This document shows positions 1 through 9,086 of a stretch of DNA of 64,000 bases, piece after piece. The notes under the pieces were generated by a model. It searched no databases. It was given only the letters and a program-made list of their open reading frames with translations, and was not told the origin of the DNA. The position numbers and the translations under genes were made by a program. The DNA comes from CAZHVS01 sp964536015 (GTDB lineage Bacteria; Bacteroidota; Ignavibacteria; Ignavibacteriales; Ignavibacteriaceae). Location of the stretch: the NCBI GenBank assembly GCA_964536015.1, contig CAZHVS010000002.1, positions 62,001 through 126,000 of the forward strand, given 5' to 3'. Within the stretch, counting starts at the first letter, position 1; every line of letters starts with the position of its first letter.

Positions 1-265
1 CAGCTTCTGCAGCTTCCAGAATTGCATCTGAAGCAAAAGCAGGAGGTACAAAAATTACAGATGTATTAGCATTTTTAACTTTTACAGCTTCCTCAACTGT
101 ATTAAATATAGGAACTCCTTCGTATTCAGTTCCACCTTTACCGGGTGTAACACCCGCAACGACATTAGTTCCATATTCAATCATTTGCTTAGTATGGAAT
201 GAACCCTCGCCACCAGTAATTCCTTGAACAACCAGCCTGGTTTTTTTATCAACTAAGATACTCAT
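1..265 (-). CDS. sucD: Succinyl-CoA ligase alpha subunit, N-terminal part
   Basis: Alpha subunit of succinyl-CoA synthetase, which interconverts succinyl-CoA and succinate with nucleotide phosphorylation in the TCA cycle. Only the first 88 codons lie in the window; the gene runs off the left edge. The visible part is the Rossmann-type CoA-binding domain with the typical VQGITGGEGSFHTKQM stretch followed by VTPGKGGTEYEGVPIF. The ATG at 265-263 follows an AAGAGGAC ribosome-binding site. The beta-subunit gene (28994-30208) is about 29 kb away on the same strand, so the pair is not an operon here. Confidence 0.93.
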   Translation of the reverse strand, partial: MSILVDKKTRLVVQGITGGEGSFHTKQMIEYGTNVVAGVTPGKGGTEYEGVPIFNTVEEAVKVKNANTSVIFVPPAFASDAILEAAEA

Positions 266-304
266 AAATATTGTCCTCTTTCTTGATCAAAAAAATTTAT
301 ATAT

Positions 305-335
305 CAAAGTTAAAGAATTGTAATGAAATATCTAA
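305..335 (-). promoter_or_regulatory. Bacteroidetes-type promoter for sucD
   Basis: Read on the minus strand, a TAACTTTG box (305-312) fits the Bacteroidetes -7 consensus TAnnTTTG exactly. It sits 19 nt downstream of TTAG (332-335), one base from the -33 TTTG. It lies about 40 nt upstream of the sucD ATG. Confidence 0.5.
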
Positions 336-472
336 CTTTAAAAATCAATTGTTCTTCTAACAAAAAATTAATAATTAAGTAATAATGAAGACTATTATTT
401 TACAGGTAGAATTTGTAAGTTATACCATAAATAATTTTTTTTTCAAACCAAAACTTTAATATAAGGTGAAAT

Positions 473-1828
473 ATGAAACGAATAGCACTTTTTATATTGT
501 TCGTATTTATTACATACAATTTTTCGAATGCTCAATTATTGTTTTCTGAAGGATTTACCGGTTACACAGTGGGTAATCTTGCTGGACAAAGTAATTGGAC
601 TAAGGTTGGTTCTGGACCTGATTGTACAGTAAATAATGTTTCTCCAATGTCATATCCAGGATTTAGCTGGGGTGGTGGAGAATACATGGAATTTACGACT
701 AATTCGTCTACAACAAGTAGAGTTTACAAAGATTTTTCTGATACAACAGCGTCACTTATAACCCCAGGGTATGTAATTTATTGTGCAATATTATTAAACT
801 TATCTACAACATATACAACAGCAACTAACTATTTCTTTTCTTTAGGACAGGCACCAGGTACAACAAATTATTATGCAAAATTATTTGCTCAACAGATAAC
901 TTCTTCTACTTATTATCTTGGTGTTTCAAAAAGTTCTAACACGGCAAATTTTTCTACTAAAGTTTTAAATACAGGTCAGACTTATCTTGTTGTTATACGT
1001 TATAATGTGAATAATAATGCATTAAATCAATCAGGTAATACTTGTTATATGTGGATTGATCCGGTTGGAAGCACTGAGCCAGATACTACGACTGCCGATG
1101 CAAAAGTGTGGGCAGGCCAAAATGATTACACTTCCGCTCACTGTAGTGCTGTAATTTGGCATAACAGGGGAACAAGCAATCCACTTGGTAAACTTGATGG
1201 AATAAGAGTAGGAGCATCCGCAACTTCAAGTCTTCAGGCATGGAATTATGTTAACTTAGGTCCTTTACCTGTTGAATTCACAACTTTCAATGCTAAAATA
1301 ACTGAGAATAAAGTTAAATTGAATTGGGCTACAGCAACTGAGACGAATAATTCCGGTTTTAATGTAGAAAGAAAAATAAATTCTGAAAACTGGCAGACAA
1401 TTGGATTTATTAAAGGTAAAGGAACAGCCACCAGTACCAATTTTTATTCATTTGTTGATGAAGCTGTTATAGACAAAGGTGTTGCAACCTATCGCTTAAA
1501 ACAAATAGATTACAATGGTACATATTCTTATTCAAAAGAAGTCGAAGTTGATTTGAATTCTGTTTTGACTTATAGTCTAAATCAAAATTATCCTAATCCT
1601 TTTAATCCATCTACTTCAATAGGATTTTCTATTGCTAAAGCTGGTTATGTAAAATTAAATGTTTACAATTTAATTGGTCAAAAAGTTCAAACTTTGGTTG
1701 ATGGCTTTTTACCAGCAGGATTCCATAAAGTTAATTTTAACGCTACTAATCTTAACAGTGGTTTTTATTTCTATAAAATTGAAACTGATAATTTTACTCA
1801 AATCAGAAAAATGACTTTGATGAAATAA
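473..1828 (+). CDS. Secreted protein with T9SS C-terminal sorting domain
   Basis: A 451-residue exported protein. Residues 1-21 form a signal peptide (hydrophobic run ending SNAQ). The next 230 residues are Ser/Thr/Gly/Asn-rich beta-type sequence beginning LLFSEGFTGYTVGNLAGQ, a pattern seen in concanavalin-like lectin modules of cell-surface proteins. A fibronectin-like linker follows (LPVEFTTFNAKITENKVKL, then NWATATETNNSGFNVER). The last 80 residues are a T9SS sorting domain with NYPNPFNPSTSIGFSI and a final SGFYFYKIETDNFTQIRK. It should be exported by Sec and moved across the outer membrane by T9SS. Binding target or activity is unknown. It stands alone and is closed by a strong terminator. 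Confidence 0.85.
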   Translation: MKRIALFILFVFITYNFSNAQLLFSEGFTGYTVGNLAGQSNWTKVGSGPDCTVNNVSPMSYPGFSWGGGEYMEFTTNSSTTSRVYKDFSDTTASLITPGYVIYCAILLNLSTTYTTATNYFFSLGQAPGTTNYYAKLFAQQITSSTYYLGVSKSSNTANFSTKVLNTGQTYLVVIRYNVNNNALNQSGNTCYMWIDPVGSTEPDTTTADAKVWAGQNDYTSAHCSAVIWHNRGTSNPLGKLDGIRVGASATSSLQAWNYVNLGPLPVEFTTFNAKITENKVKLNWATATETNNSGFNVERKINSENWQTIGFIKGKGTATSTNFYSFVDEAVIDKGVATYRLKQIDYNGTYSYSKEVEVDLNSVLTYSLNQNYPNPFNPSTSIGFSIAKAGYVKLNVYNLIGQKVQTLVDGFLPAGFHKVNFNATNLNSGFYFYKIETDNFTQIRKMTLMK

Positions 1829-1847
1829 AATATTCAAAAGATTATTG

Positions 1848-1875
1848 AAGGTCGAGTTATTCTCGACCTTTTTTT
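1848..1875 (+). terminator. Rho-independent terminator
   Basis: A perfect 9-bp stem (AAGGTCGAG / CTCGACCTT) with a 5-nt loop is followed by a T run. It begins 20 nt after the stop of the upstream secreted-protein gene and separates it from der. Confidence 0.92.
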
Positions 1876-1895
1876 ATGTTTTTCTGTTCTGACTT

Positions 1896-1926
1896 TTTGA
1901 ATAAATCCTTAAATAATGTAGATTTG
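1896..1926 (+). promoter_or_regulatory. Bacteroidetes-type promoter for der
   Basis: TTTG at 1896-1899, a 19-nt spacer and TAGATTTG at 1919-1926 match the Bacteroidetes -33/-7 consensus exactly. The box ends only 7 nt before the der ATG, so the transcript would have a very short leader or be leaderless. Confidence 0.6.
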
Positions 1927-1933
1927 CAATTGT

Positions 1934-3244
1934 ATGAAAACACCTTTAGTAGTAATAGTTGGAAGACCAAATGTTGGTAAATCCACTTTGTTTAATCGTC
2001 TTGTAGGAAAACGTGAAGCTATTGTTGATGATATAAGCGGAGTAACAAGAGATAGAAACTATGGAGAAGTTGAATGGAATGGTAAAGAGTTCCGTTTAAT
2101 TGATACTGGCGGCTTTGTTCCTGATTCTCCTGACCTCTTTGAAACAGCAATACGTGAACAAGTTAAGATCGCAATAGATGAATCTGATGAAATTCTTTTT
2201 GTTGTTGATGCTAAAGATGGTGTAACACCCGTCGATAAAGAGATAGCATCAATGCTTAGAAATTCAAGGAAAAAATATTTTCTAATTGTTAACAAGATTG
2301 ACTCAGAACGGCAGGATACACTTACTGCTGAATTTTATTCACTTGGATTAGGTGAACCAATTCCCATATCTGCATTAATTGGAAGAAGAGTAGGTGATTT
2401 TCTTGATTTGCTTACTGAAAATTTCCCTCCATTAAATTATGATGAAGAAGACACGCGACTTAAACTTGCAGTAGTCGGGCGTCCTAATGTTGGAAAATCT
2501 TCTTTAACAAATGCACTGCTTGGATTTGATAGAAGCATCGTTACAGATATTCCCGGGACAACAAGAGATAGTATTGATTCAATATTAAAATATTATGGGC
2601 AGGAACTTATTTTAATTGATACTGCCGGATTGCGAAAAAAGAACAAAGTAGATGAAAGTATAGAATTTTTTTCTACAATACGCACTCTAAAAGCAATAGC
2701 AGAATCTGATATTACTATCGTTTTAATTGATGCAGTTCATGGACTCGAAAAACAGGATCAAAAAATTATTGACGAGGCAATCCGAAGAAGGAAAGGTATA
2801 ATTCTAGCGGTTAATAAATGGGATCTGGTTGAAAAGGAAACAAACACCGCTCATCAGTATGAAAAAAGATTAAAAGAGAAATTTGGGAATCTTGATTTTA
2901 TACCTGTCATATTTATTTCTGCCTTAACAAAGCAGAGAATATATAAGTTAATTGATCTTGCATTAAAAACGAATGCCGAGAGAAAGAAGAGAATTCCAAC
3001 TGATGAATTGAATGAATATTTACTTGATGAGATGAAAAATTTTCCTCCACCAACAACACCAACAGGTAAAGAAGTTAAAATCAAATATATTACCCAAGTT
3101 GGGGATCATTATCCGATTTTCCTTTTCTTTACAAATCATCCCAAACATGTTTCAGAAAACTATAAAAGGTTTCTTGAAAAATTAATTCGTAAAAAATGGG
3201 GTTTTGCAGGTGTTCCATTTACAATGAGTTTTAGACAAAAATGA
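1934..3244 (+). CDS. der: Ribosome biogenesis GTPase Der (EngA)
   Basis: Essential tandem-GTPase needed for 50S ribosomal subunit assembly, acting in the cytoplasm. The 436 residues carry two complete G domains. The first has GRPNVGKS at 10-17, DTGG at 57-60 and NKID at 120-123. The second has GRPNVGKS at 182-189, DTAG at 229-232 and NKWD at 294-297. A KH-like C-terminal domain (about 355-436) follows. Length and layout are normal for the family. The stop overlaps the next gene by 4 bp (ATGA), so the two are probably translationally coupled. Confidence 0.97.
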   Translation: MKTPLVVIVGRPNVGKSTLFNRLVGKREAIVDDISGVTRDRNYGEVEWNGKEFRLIDTGGFVPDSPDLFETAIREQVKIAIDESDEILFVVDAKDGVTPVDKEIASMLRNSRKKYFLIVNKIDSERQDTLTAEFYSLGLGEPIPISALIGRRVGDFLDLLTENFPPLNYDEEDTRLKLAVVGRPNVGKSSLTNALLGFDRSIVTDIPGTTRDSIDSILKYYGQELILIDTAGLRKKNKVDESIEFFSTIRTLKAIAESDITIVLIDAVHGLEKQDQKIIDEAIRRRKGIILAVNKWDLVEKETNTAHQYEKRLKEKFGNLDFIPVIFISALTKQRIYKLIDLALKTNAERKKRIPTDELNEYLLDEMKNFPPPTTPTGKEVKIKYITQVGDHYPIFLFFTNHPKHVSENYKRFLEKLIRKKWGFAGVPFTMSFRQK

Positions 3245-4605
3245 AAAATTGCAAAAGGATTATTGTTGTCGGTGGAAATGCAGCTGGTCCCGCGGCTGCT
3301 GCAAAAGCCAAACGAACAGATCCCGACGCTGAAGTAATTTTATTTGAAAAATCTGAATTCATTTCCACAGGGACTTGTGAACTTCCATTTGTTTTGTCGG
3401 GGACAATTCCTGATTACAAAAAAATAATTTTTTATGATACGAAATTATTTAAAGCTGAAAAAGATGTTGATGTTTTTGTAAACCATACTGTAGAAAAAAT
3501 TGATAGAAGAAAAAAAACGATAACAGTAAAAGACAACCTTAACGACAAACAATTTGATTATTCTTATGATAAGTTAATCTTAGCTACAGGTTCGTTGACA
3601 AAAAACATTTCTGTATTGCTACCTTCAATAAAGAATGCTTTTAATTTTAAGAGCGTTACTGATCTGTTAAAGATACAAGACAAACTAAAAGAAATGAAAC
3701 ATAAACAAGTCTGTATCGTAGGAACAGGATATATTGGGCTTGAATGTGCGGAAGCATTTTCAGAATTGGACTATAATGTAATTCTTATTGAAAAAGAAGA
3801 AAAACCTTTCCCTGCTTCCGATAAAGAAATTAGTTATCTTATTGCAGAGTTCTTGGAAAAGAAAAATATAATTTTTTATGGTGGGATAAATTCTCCGGAT
3901 TTTTTCATTGAAGGTGATGAAATAAAATATTTAAAGATTGATGGAAAAAGATATAATCTGGATTTAGTTATAAATGCAGCAGGCATAAACCCAAATAATT
4001 ATCTTGCTTTACAAGCAAAACTTGAAATTGGAATACATGGAGGATTAAAAGTTGATAAGTGTTTAAAAACTTCCGATCCAAATATTTTTGCAGCAGGTGA
4101 TTGTCTGGAAGCAACCAATTTTATTACAAACAGACCTGATTATTTCCCAATTGCAACAATAGCTCATAATACTGGTCATATAGCTGGTTCGAATGCTGCT
4201 GGTGGTAATGAATTTTTTGATCCTGTTGTTAAGAATATAGCTGTAAAATTTTTTAATAATTTTATTGTGCAGGTTGGATTAAATGAAAAAGAAGCTGCAC
4301 TTAATAATTTTAATTTTTTTACTGTAATCTCTAAAGCAAAAAACATGGTTCATCTAATACCGGGAAGTAATGATGTTTTTGGAAAAATTATTGTTGACAA
4401 AAATTCTAGAAGAATATTAGGAGCTTCTTTTTTTGGTGGAAAAGAAGTTGGCGGATACGGATGTTTTATTTCTTCATTTATAAAGAATAAAATTTCCGCA
4501 CAAAACCTTTGCAATATTGATTTCAACTATACACCACCTTTATCTCCACTCGTTAATCTATTATCTTTGCTTGGAAGAAAGATTAAAAACAAATTTGAGT
4601 ATTAA
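3241..4605 (+). CDS. CoA-disulfide-reductase-like FAD/NAD(P)H oxidoreductase
   Basis: A 454-residue flavoprotein of the class I pyridine nucleotide-disulfide reductase fold. The FAD-binding VVGGNAAGPAAAAK lies near residues 9-22, the NAD(P)H-binding GTGYIGLE at 161-168 and the second FAD motif AAGDC at 283-287. A single cysteine, Cys46 in STGTCELPFVLSG, sits where CoA-disulfide reductases, NADH oxidases and persulfide reductases keep their redox Cys. A C-terminal dimerisation domain is present; no rhodanese domain is fused. It likely reduces CoA disulfide or polysulfide/persulfide, or oxidises NADH with oxygen; sequence alone does not decide. It overlaps der and is followed 2 nt later by upp. 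Confidence 0.8.
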   Translation: MKNCKRIIVVGGNAAGPAAAAKAKRTDPDAEVILFEKSEFISTGTCELPFVLSGTIPDYKKIIFYDTKLFKAEKDVDVFVNHTVEKIDRRKKTITVKDNLNDKQFDYSYDKLILATGSLTKNISVLLPSIKNAFNFKSVTDLLKIQDKLKEMKHKQVCIVGTGYIGLECAEAFSELDYNVILIEKEEKPFPASDKEISYLIAEFLEKKNIIFYGGINSPDFFIEGDEIKYLKIDGKRYNLDLVINAAGINPNNYLALQAKLEIGIHGGLKVDKCLKTSDPNIFAAGDCLEATNFITNRPDYFPIATIAHNTGHIAGSNAAGGNEFFDPVVKNIAVKFFNNFIVQVGLNEKEAALNNFNFFTVISKAKNMVHLIPGSNDVFGKIIVDKNSRRILGASFFGGKEVGGYGCFISSFIKNKISAQNLCNIDFNYTPPLSPLVNLLSLLGRKIKNKFEY

Positions 4606-4607
4606 AT

Positions 4608-5246
4608 ATGAAAAAGAATTATAAAAATTTTATCCTTGTCGATCACCCGATTGTTAAAAGAGATTTGACTATCTTAAGAAATCATTCAACAAATTCAGAA
4701 CTGTTTAGAGCTGCATTAAAAAGAGTATCCATTGTACTTGCTGTTGCAATAAGCAAGGATTTTGAGCTTGACGAGGTAAAGATTAAAACTCCTCTTGAAA
4801 AGACTACCGGTTTTAAGTTCAGAAATAAAATTGTTCTCGTTCCTGTTTTAAGAGCAGGGCTGGGAATGGTGGCTGGATTTCTTGAAGTGTTTCCCGATTC
4901 TAAAGTTGGGCATATTGGTTTGCAGCGTGACGAAGTAACACTTAATCCAATTGAATATTATTATAAGACTCCCAAGAACATTCAAAATGCAAAAGTCATA
5001 TTGCTTGATCCAATGTTAGCTACTGGGGGTTCTTCTTCCGAAGCAATAAATTATCTTAAAAAAAGAGGAGCTGTTGAAATTGCATTTGCATGCCTTGTGG
5101 CAGCTCCTGAAGGTTTGAAAAGAGTGACATCTGAGCATAAAGATATAAAAATTTTTAGTGCAGGACTTGACCGACAATTAAATAATAAAGGATACATCTT
5201 ACCCGGTCTTGGTGATGCAGGTGACCGTACTTTTGGTACTCTTTAA
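4608..5246 (+). CDS. upp: Uracil phosphoribosyltransferase
   Basis: Pyrimidine salvage enzyme converting uracil and PRPP to UMP. The 212 residues align from end to end with the Upp family: RAGLGM at 82-87, PRPP-binding LDPMLATGGS at 133-142, the LVAAPEG segment, and the C-terminal uracil-binding GYILPGLGDAGDRTFGT. It starts 2 nt after the flavoprotein stop, so it is the third gene of the der transcript. Confidence 0.96.
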   Translation: MKKNYKNFILVDHPIVKRDLTILRNHSTNSELFRAALKRVSIVLAVAISKDFELDEVKIKTPLEKTTGFKFRNKIVLVPVLRAGLGMVAGFLEVFPDSKVGHIGLQRDEVTLNPIEYYYKTPKNIQNAKVILLDPMLATGGSSSEAINYLKKRGAVEIAFACLVAAPEGLKRVTSEHKDIKIFSAGLDRQLNNKGYILPGLGDAGDRTFGTL

Positions 5247-5259
5247 ATTCAACTCTTAG

Positions 5260-6318
5260 ATGATGTTTTTATTTTTGGTAAAAAACCTGAATAATTTTTT
5301 TCTAAAATTAGCTGTAATTTTATTGTATAGCTCTTCATTTTCTGTCATTATCTATTCACAAATTTATCCTAATAAAGCAGTTCATCAGCTAATTATTAAG
5401 GGAATTGATGCAATTAGTAATCATAATTATGATGATGCAAAATTATATTTCAGTAAACTTGATAAAAACTTTTCAGATTTTCCCGCTGCTAAATATTTTT
5501 TAGCTTTAACTGAGATTGAGAAAGCGAATGACCTTGGATTGCAACTAGATATTAAATTAATAAATTATTACTTGGCGAATGCTGAAGAAAATTTGCAAAA
5601 TCAGATATTAAAAAATCCGAACGATCCCTGGCCTCAATTGTATTTAGGTCTGGTGATAGGATTCAAAGCTTATCATCAGTTAAGCGGGACGGGTTGGTTA
5701 AGTGCAATTACATCAGCATCTTCTTCTTCAGACTGCTTTGAAAAATGTATTGAGATTGATTCATCATTTTCTGAAGCATTAGGATATTTAGGGAACTATA
5801 AATACTGGAAAAGCAAGAAAACTGAATGGGTGCCATTTATAAAAGATGAAAGACAGGTTGGTATTAATTTTATAAAAAAAGCAATTAAAAGAGGAAGCTA
5901 TAGTAATTATCTTTTCAGAAATTCATTGTTTTGGATTTATATTGAAGAGAAAAAATTTAACTCTGCACTTGAACTTACACAGGAATCAATAAGTAAATTC
6001 AATAGCTGCAGATTGTTTAAATGGAACCTTGCACGAGTTTATGAAGAAATTGATTTGAATGAATCAATAAAAATTTATAACGAGATTTTATATTCATATA
6101 TCAAAGAAAATAACCTTACAAATTTGAATAATATAATCATTAAACATAAAATTGCTCAAAATTATTATAAAATTGGGAGATATGATTCAGCCTTAAAAGT
6201 TGTAAATGAAATTATTGCAATCAATTCTTTAACTGATTATGAAAAGGATAAACTTTCTGATAGAATTGAAAGAGTTAAAAAAATGAAAGTAGAATTACTG
6301 AAAAAGTTAAATAAATAA
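5260..6318 (+). CDS. Exported TPR-like protein
   Basis: A 352-residue protein starting with a hydrophobic segment (about residues 12-33, LKLAVILLYSSSFSVIIYSQ) that fits a signal peptide or anchor. The rest is helical with degenerate tetratricopeptide repeats, for example SNHNYDDAKLYFSKL early on and IGRYDSALKVVNEIIAI near the end. A middle block includes LYLGLVIGFKAYHQLS. Similar repeat proteins serve as periplasmic scaffolds, but the partner is unknown. Two adjacent ATG codons (5260, 5263) are possible starts and no strong ribosome-binding site is visible. It begins 13 nt after upp. Confidence 0.7.
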   Translation: MMFLFLVKNLNNFFLKLAVILLYSSSFSVIIYSQIYPNKAVHQLIIKGIDAISNHNYDDAKLYFSKLDKNFSDFPAAKYFLALTEIEKANDLGLQLDIKLINYYLANAEENLQNQILKNPNDPWPQLYLGLVIGFKAYHQLSGTGWLSAITSASSSSDCFEKCIEIDSSFSEALGYLGNYKYWKSKKTEWVPFIKDERQVGINFIKKAIKRGSYSNYLFRNSLFWIYIEEKKFNSALELTQESISKFNSCRLFKWNLARVYEEIDLNESIKIYNEILYSYIKENNLTNLNNIIIKHKIAQNYYKIGRYDSALKVVNEIIAINSLTDYEKDKLSDRIERVKKMKVELLKKLNK

Positions 6319-6389
6319 AAATCTCACTTGAATATTAATAGAAATCTTACATATTTAGAATCAAAATTTGAATTCCTTTATAAACAAAT

Positions 6390-8567
6390 ATGCAGATACC
6401 AGCAGCAGCAAATAAAATACTATTAGAAAATTTAATTACAAATTGCAGAATTTATCTGCCAAAAGTAAACGAAGAATTAATTGAAAAAGCATTCGACTTT
6501 GCTTTTCTTGCGCATGAAAAAGATATGCGTGCATCCGATGAACCTTATTTTACTCATCCTTATGCTGTTGCTAATATTCTTACCGAGGAAATTCCGTTTG
6601 ATGATATATCAGTTGCGTGTGGACTTTTGCATGATGTTGTTGAAGACAGCAATGAACTTACTGTTGAAACCATCAAGAAAAATTTTGGCGAAGAGATTGC
6701 TATTATTGTTGATGGTTTGACTAAAATAAAAAATCTTTTTAAAGGAACAGAGTTCAGTCAGGCAGAAAATTATCGTAAACTTTTAATGTCCATTTCAAAA
6801 GATGTAAGAGTAATTGTTGTTAAGTTTGCAGATCGTCTTCATAATATGAGGACAGTTGAATTTCTTCATCCTGATAAAAGAAAAAGAGTTGCAAAAGAAA
6901 CACTAGAGATTTATGCACCACTGGCTCATAGGTTTGGTCTTGGTAAGTTAAAATGGGAGCTGGAAGATCTTGCATTTAAGGAATTAAATAAAATTGCTTA
7001 CGAAGACATCAAGAAAAAGATAAATGCAAAAAGACCTGAAAGAGAAAGATACATTGATAAATTTACATTGCCTATTACTCATAAATTAGATGAATATGGT
7101 TTTAAGTACGAAATAAGCGGACGTCCAAAACATCTTTATAGTATTTACAGAAAGATGATCAAACGTAATAAACCTTTTGAAGAAATTTACGATCTTTTTG
7201 CTGTAAGAATTATTCTTAATACCGAAGATGTAAATCAATGTTATACTACATTTGGAATTATTAATCAACTTTATCCGCCTGTCGCGGATAGATTTAAAGA
7301 TTATATAGCTATTCCCAAGACAAATAATTATCAATCAATTCATGCTACTGTTGTTGGACCTGAAGGAACTATGGTTGAAGTTCAAATAAGAACTAAAAAA
7401 ATGCATGAGATAGCTGAGCAAGGTGTTGCTGCTCACTGGAAATATAAAGAAGGGAAAGTTGTTGATGATAAGACAATCAACCAATATGTATACTGGATTC
7501 GTGAGTTAATTGAAAGTACAAAAGGAGAAGAATTAAGACAAAACATAATTGAAAACTTTAAACTAAATCTTTATTCAGATGAAATTTATGTTTTTACTCC
7601 CAAAGGTGAATTGAGGAGATTGCCAATTAACTCCACTCCTGTTGATTTTGCATTTGATATTCATTCTAAAGTCGGGCATCATTGTATTGGTGCAAAAGTT
7701 AACCAGAGGATTGTTCCACTTGATTCAATCTTACATAGCGGCGATCAGGTTGAAATAATTAATTCAAAAAATCAACATCCTAATAAAAATTGGTTAAAAT
7801 TTGTTGTTACTCATAAAGCCAAAGCTGCAATAAGAAGATGGATAAACAAAGAAGAAGATAAAATTGTTGATGAAGGTAAAGAACTCTGGGAAAAGAAGCT
7901 AAAGAAATTAAAATTATCTTTTAATCAACAGGATTTACAAAAGATAATTTCTTCTACGAAATATGATAATTCAAAACAGTTTTTTTCTGCAATAGCCCAG
8001 GGGAAATTAAATATCGATGAACTTCTTTCTACTTCACAGGAGAAAGAGAAAAAATCAGAAATTCCCACAGTCGATTTTGATGATTTTGCAAGGTATGCCA
8101 GAGCAACCGGCGGAAGTCTTGTTGTTGATGGTGAAAGTTCAAAAATGTTATATTCTTATTCCAAGTGTTGCAATCCCATTCCAGGAGATCCTGTGGTTGG
8201 TTATGTTACAGTTGGGGAGGGAATTAAAATACATCGGAAGACCTGTAAAACACTTTTAAAAATTTCTCAGAAGGAACCAGAAAAAATTGTCTCGGTTGAA
8301 TTTCCACAAACAGAGGGAAATCCGTTTGTTGTAGGAATTTATCTGAGAGGAGAAGATTATCCAGGTTTATTAAATGACATTGCTCATTCAATAGTATCTT
8401 TTCAAAATACCAACATCAAGTCAATCAATATTGATACTAATGATTCTATGTTCGAAGGGACGGTTACACTTTATGTTCATAACCTTGAACATCTTTCAAG
8501 AATTCTTGAAAAAATGAAAAAGATAAAAGGATTGACAACAATAAGCAGACTTGAAAATATTTCTTAA
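6390..8567 (+). CDS. Bifunctional (p)ppGpp synthetase/hydrolase, RelA/SpoT family
   Basis: Makes and degrades the stringent-response alarmone (p)ppGpp. The 725 residues contain, in order: an HD hydrolase domain (HP at 56-57, HD at 81-82 within CGLLHDVVED); a nucleotidyltransferase synthetase domain (RFKDYIAIPKTNNYQSIH near 305-325, then VEVQIRT); a TGS domain (YVFTPKGELRRLP, about 395-455); a Cys-containing zinc-finger-like region (SKCCNPIPGDPVVGY); and a C-terminal ACT domain. Both catalytic domains look intact, so it is probably a long bifunctional Rel enzyme. ruvX follows with no gap. Confidence 0.95.
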   Translation: MQIPAAANKILLENLITNCRIYLPKVNEELIEKAFDFAFLAHEKDMRASDEPYFTHPYAVANILTEEIPFDDISVACGLLHDVVEDSNELTVETIKKNFGEEIAIIVDGLTKIKNLFKGTEFSQAENYRKLLMSISKDVRVIVVKFADRLHNMRTVEFLHPDKRKRVAKETLEIYAPLAHRFGLGKLKWELEDLAFKELNKIAYEDIKKKINAKRPERERYIDKFTLPITHKLDEYGFKYEISGRPKHLYSIYRKMIKRNKPFEEIYDLFAVRIILNTEDVNQCYTTFGIINQLYPPVADRFKDYIAIPKTNNYQSIHATVVGPEGTMVEVQIRTKKMHEIAEQGVAAHWKYKEGKVVDDKTINQYVYWIRELIESTKGEELRQNIIENFKLNLYSDEIYVFTPKGELRRLPINSTPVDFAFDIHSKVGHHCIGAKVNQRIVPLDSILHSGDQVEIINSKNQHPNKNWLKFVVTHKAKAAIRRWINKEEDKIVDEGKELWEKKLKKLKLSFNQQDLQKIISSTKYDNSKQFFSAIAQGKLNIDELLSTSQEKEKKSEIPTVDFDDFARYARATGGSLVVDGESSKMLYSYSKCCNPIPGDPVVGYVTVGEGIKIHRKTCKTLLKISQKEPEKIVSVEFPQTEGNPFVVGIYLRGEDYPGLLNDIAHSIVSFQNTNIKSINIDTNDSMFEGTVTLYVHNLEHLSRILEKMKKIKGLTTISRLENIS

Positions 8568-9005
8568 ATGGAGTCGAATGAAAAAAACATAGATGAGTCT
8601 CGTTACCTTGCAATCGATTATGGTTTAAGGAGAATAGGTTTAGCTCTAACTGATCCATTAAAATTATTTGCTTATCCATTTGAAACAATCAGTAATGATA
8701 ATAAATTATGGGCAAACCTGAAAAGAATTATAAAGGATAAAAACATTGTAAAAATAATTCTTGGAAATCCGTTAAAAGAAAGCGGCGAAGAATCCGCAAT
8801 GTCTATAAAAGTTATGGACTTTAAAAATCAGCTTGAGAAAAAATTTAATATACAAATTATTCTTTGGGATGAGCGTTATACATCCTCTCTTGCAAAAGAA
8901 TCCATTCTTGAATCTGTAACTAAAAAGAAAAAAAGAAGAGATAAAGGTCTTGTTGATAGAAATGCGGCAGCTATTATGTTAAAAGAATATTTAGAATCAA
9001 ATTAA
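8568..9005 (+). CDS. ruvX: Putative pre-16S rRNA nuclease / Holliday junction resolvase-like YqgF
   Basis: A RNase H-fold protein of the YqgF/RuvX family, linked to 16S rRNA 5'-end maturation and proposed to act on DNA junctions. At 145 residues the length is typical. Acidic residues of the active site are visible: Asp17 in AIDYGLRRIGLAL, Glu102 in WDERYTSS and Asp130 in KGLVDRNAAAIML. The ATG begins directly after the preceding stop codon, so translation is probably coupled to the (p)ppGpp enzyme gene. Confidence 0.92.
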   Translation: MESNEKNIDESRYLAIDYGLRRIGLALTDPLKLFAYPFETISNDNKLWANLKRIIKDKNIVKIILGNPLKESGEESAMSIKVMDFKNQLEKKFNIQIILWDERYTSSLAKESILESVTKKKKRRDKGLVDRNAAAIMLKEYLESN

Positions 9006-9029
9006 TCATATCTTTTACATTTCATTTAA

Positions 9030-9060
9030 TTGTATATCATTCAAAATCAATTTATTTTAG
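9030..9060 (+). promoter_or_regulatory. Possible Bacteroidetes-type promoter for alr
   Basis: TTG at 9030-9032, a 20-nt spacer and TATTTTAG at 9053-9060 match the consensus TAnnTTTG at all but one position. It lies in the 81-nt gap before alr. Near matches arise easily in such AT-rich DNA. Confidence 0.3.
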
Positions 9061-9086
9061 CAGTTGAAAATTAATAAAGATATTTA

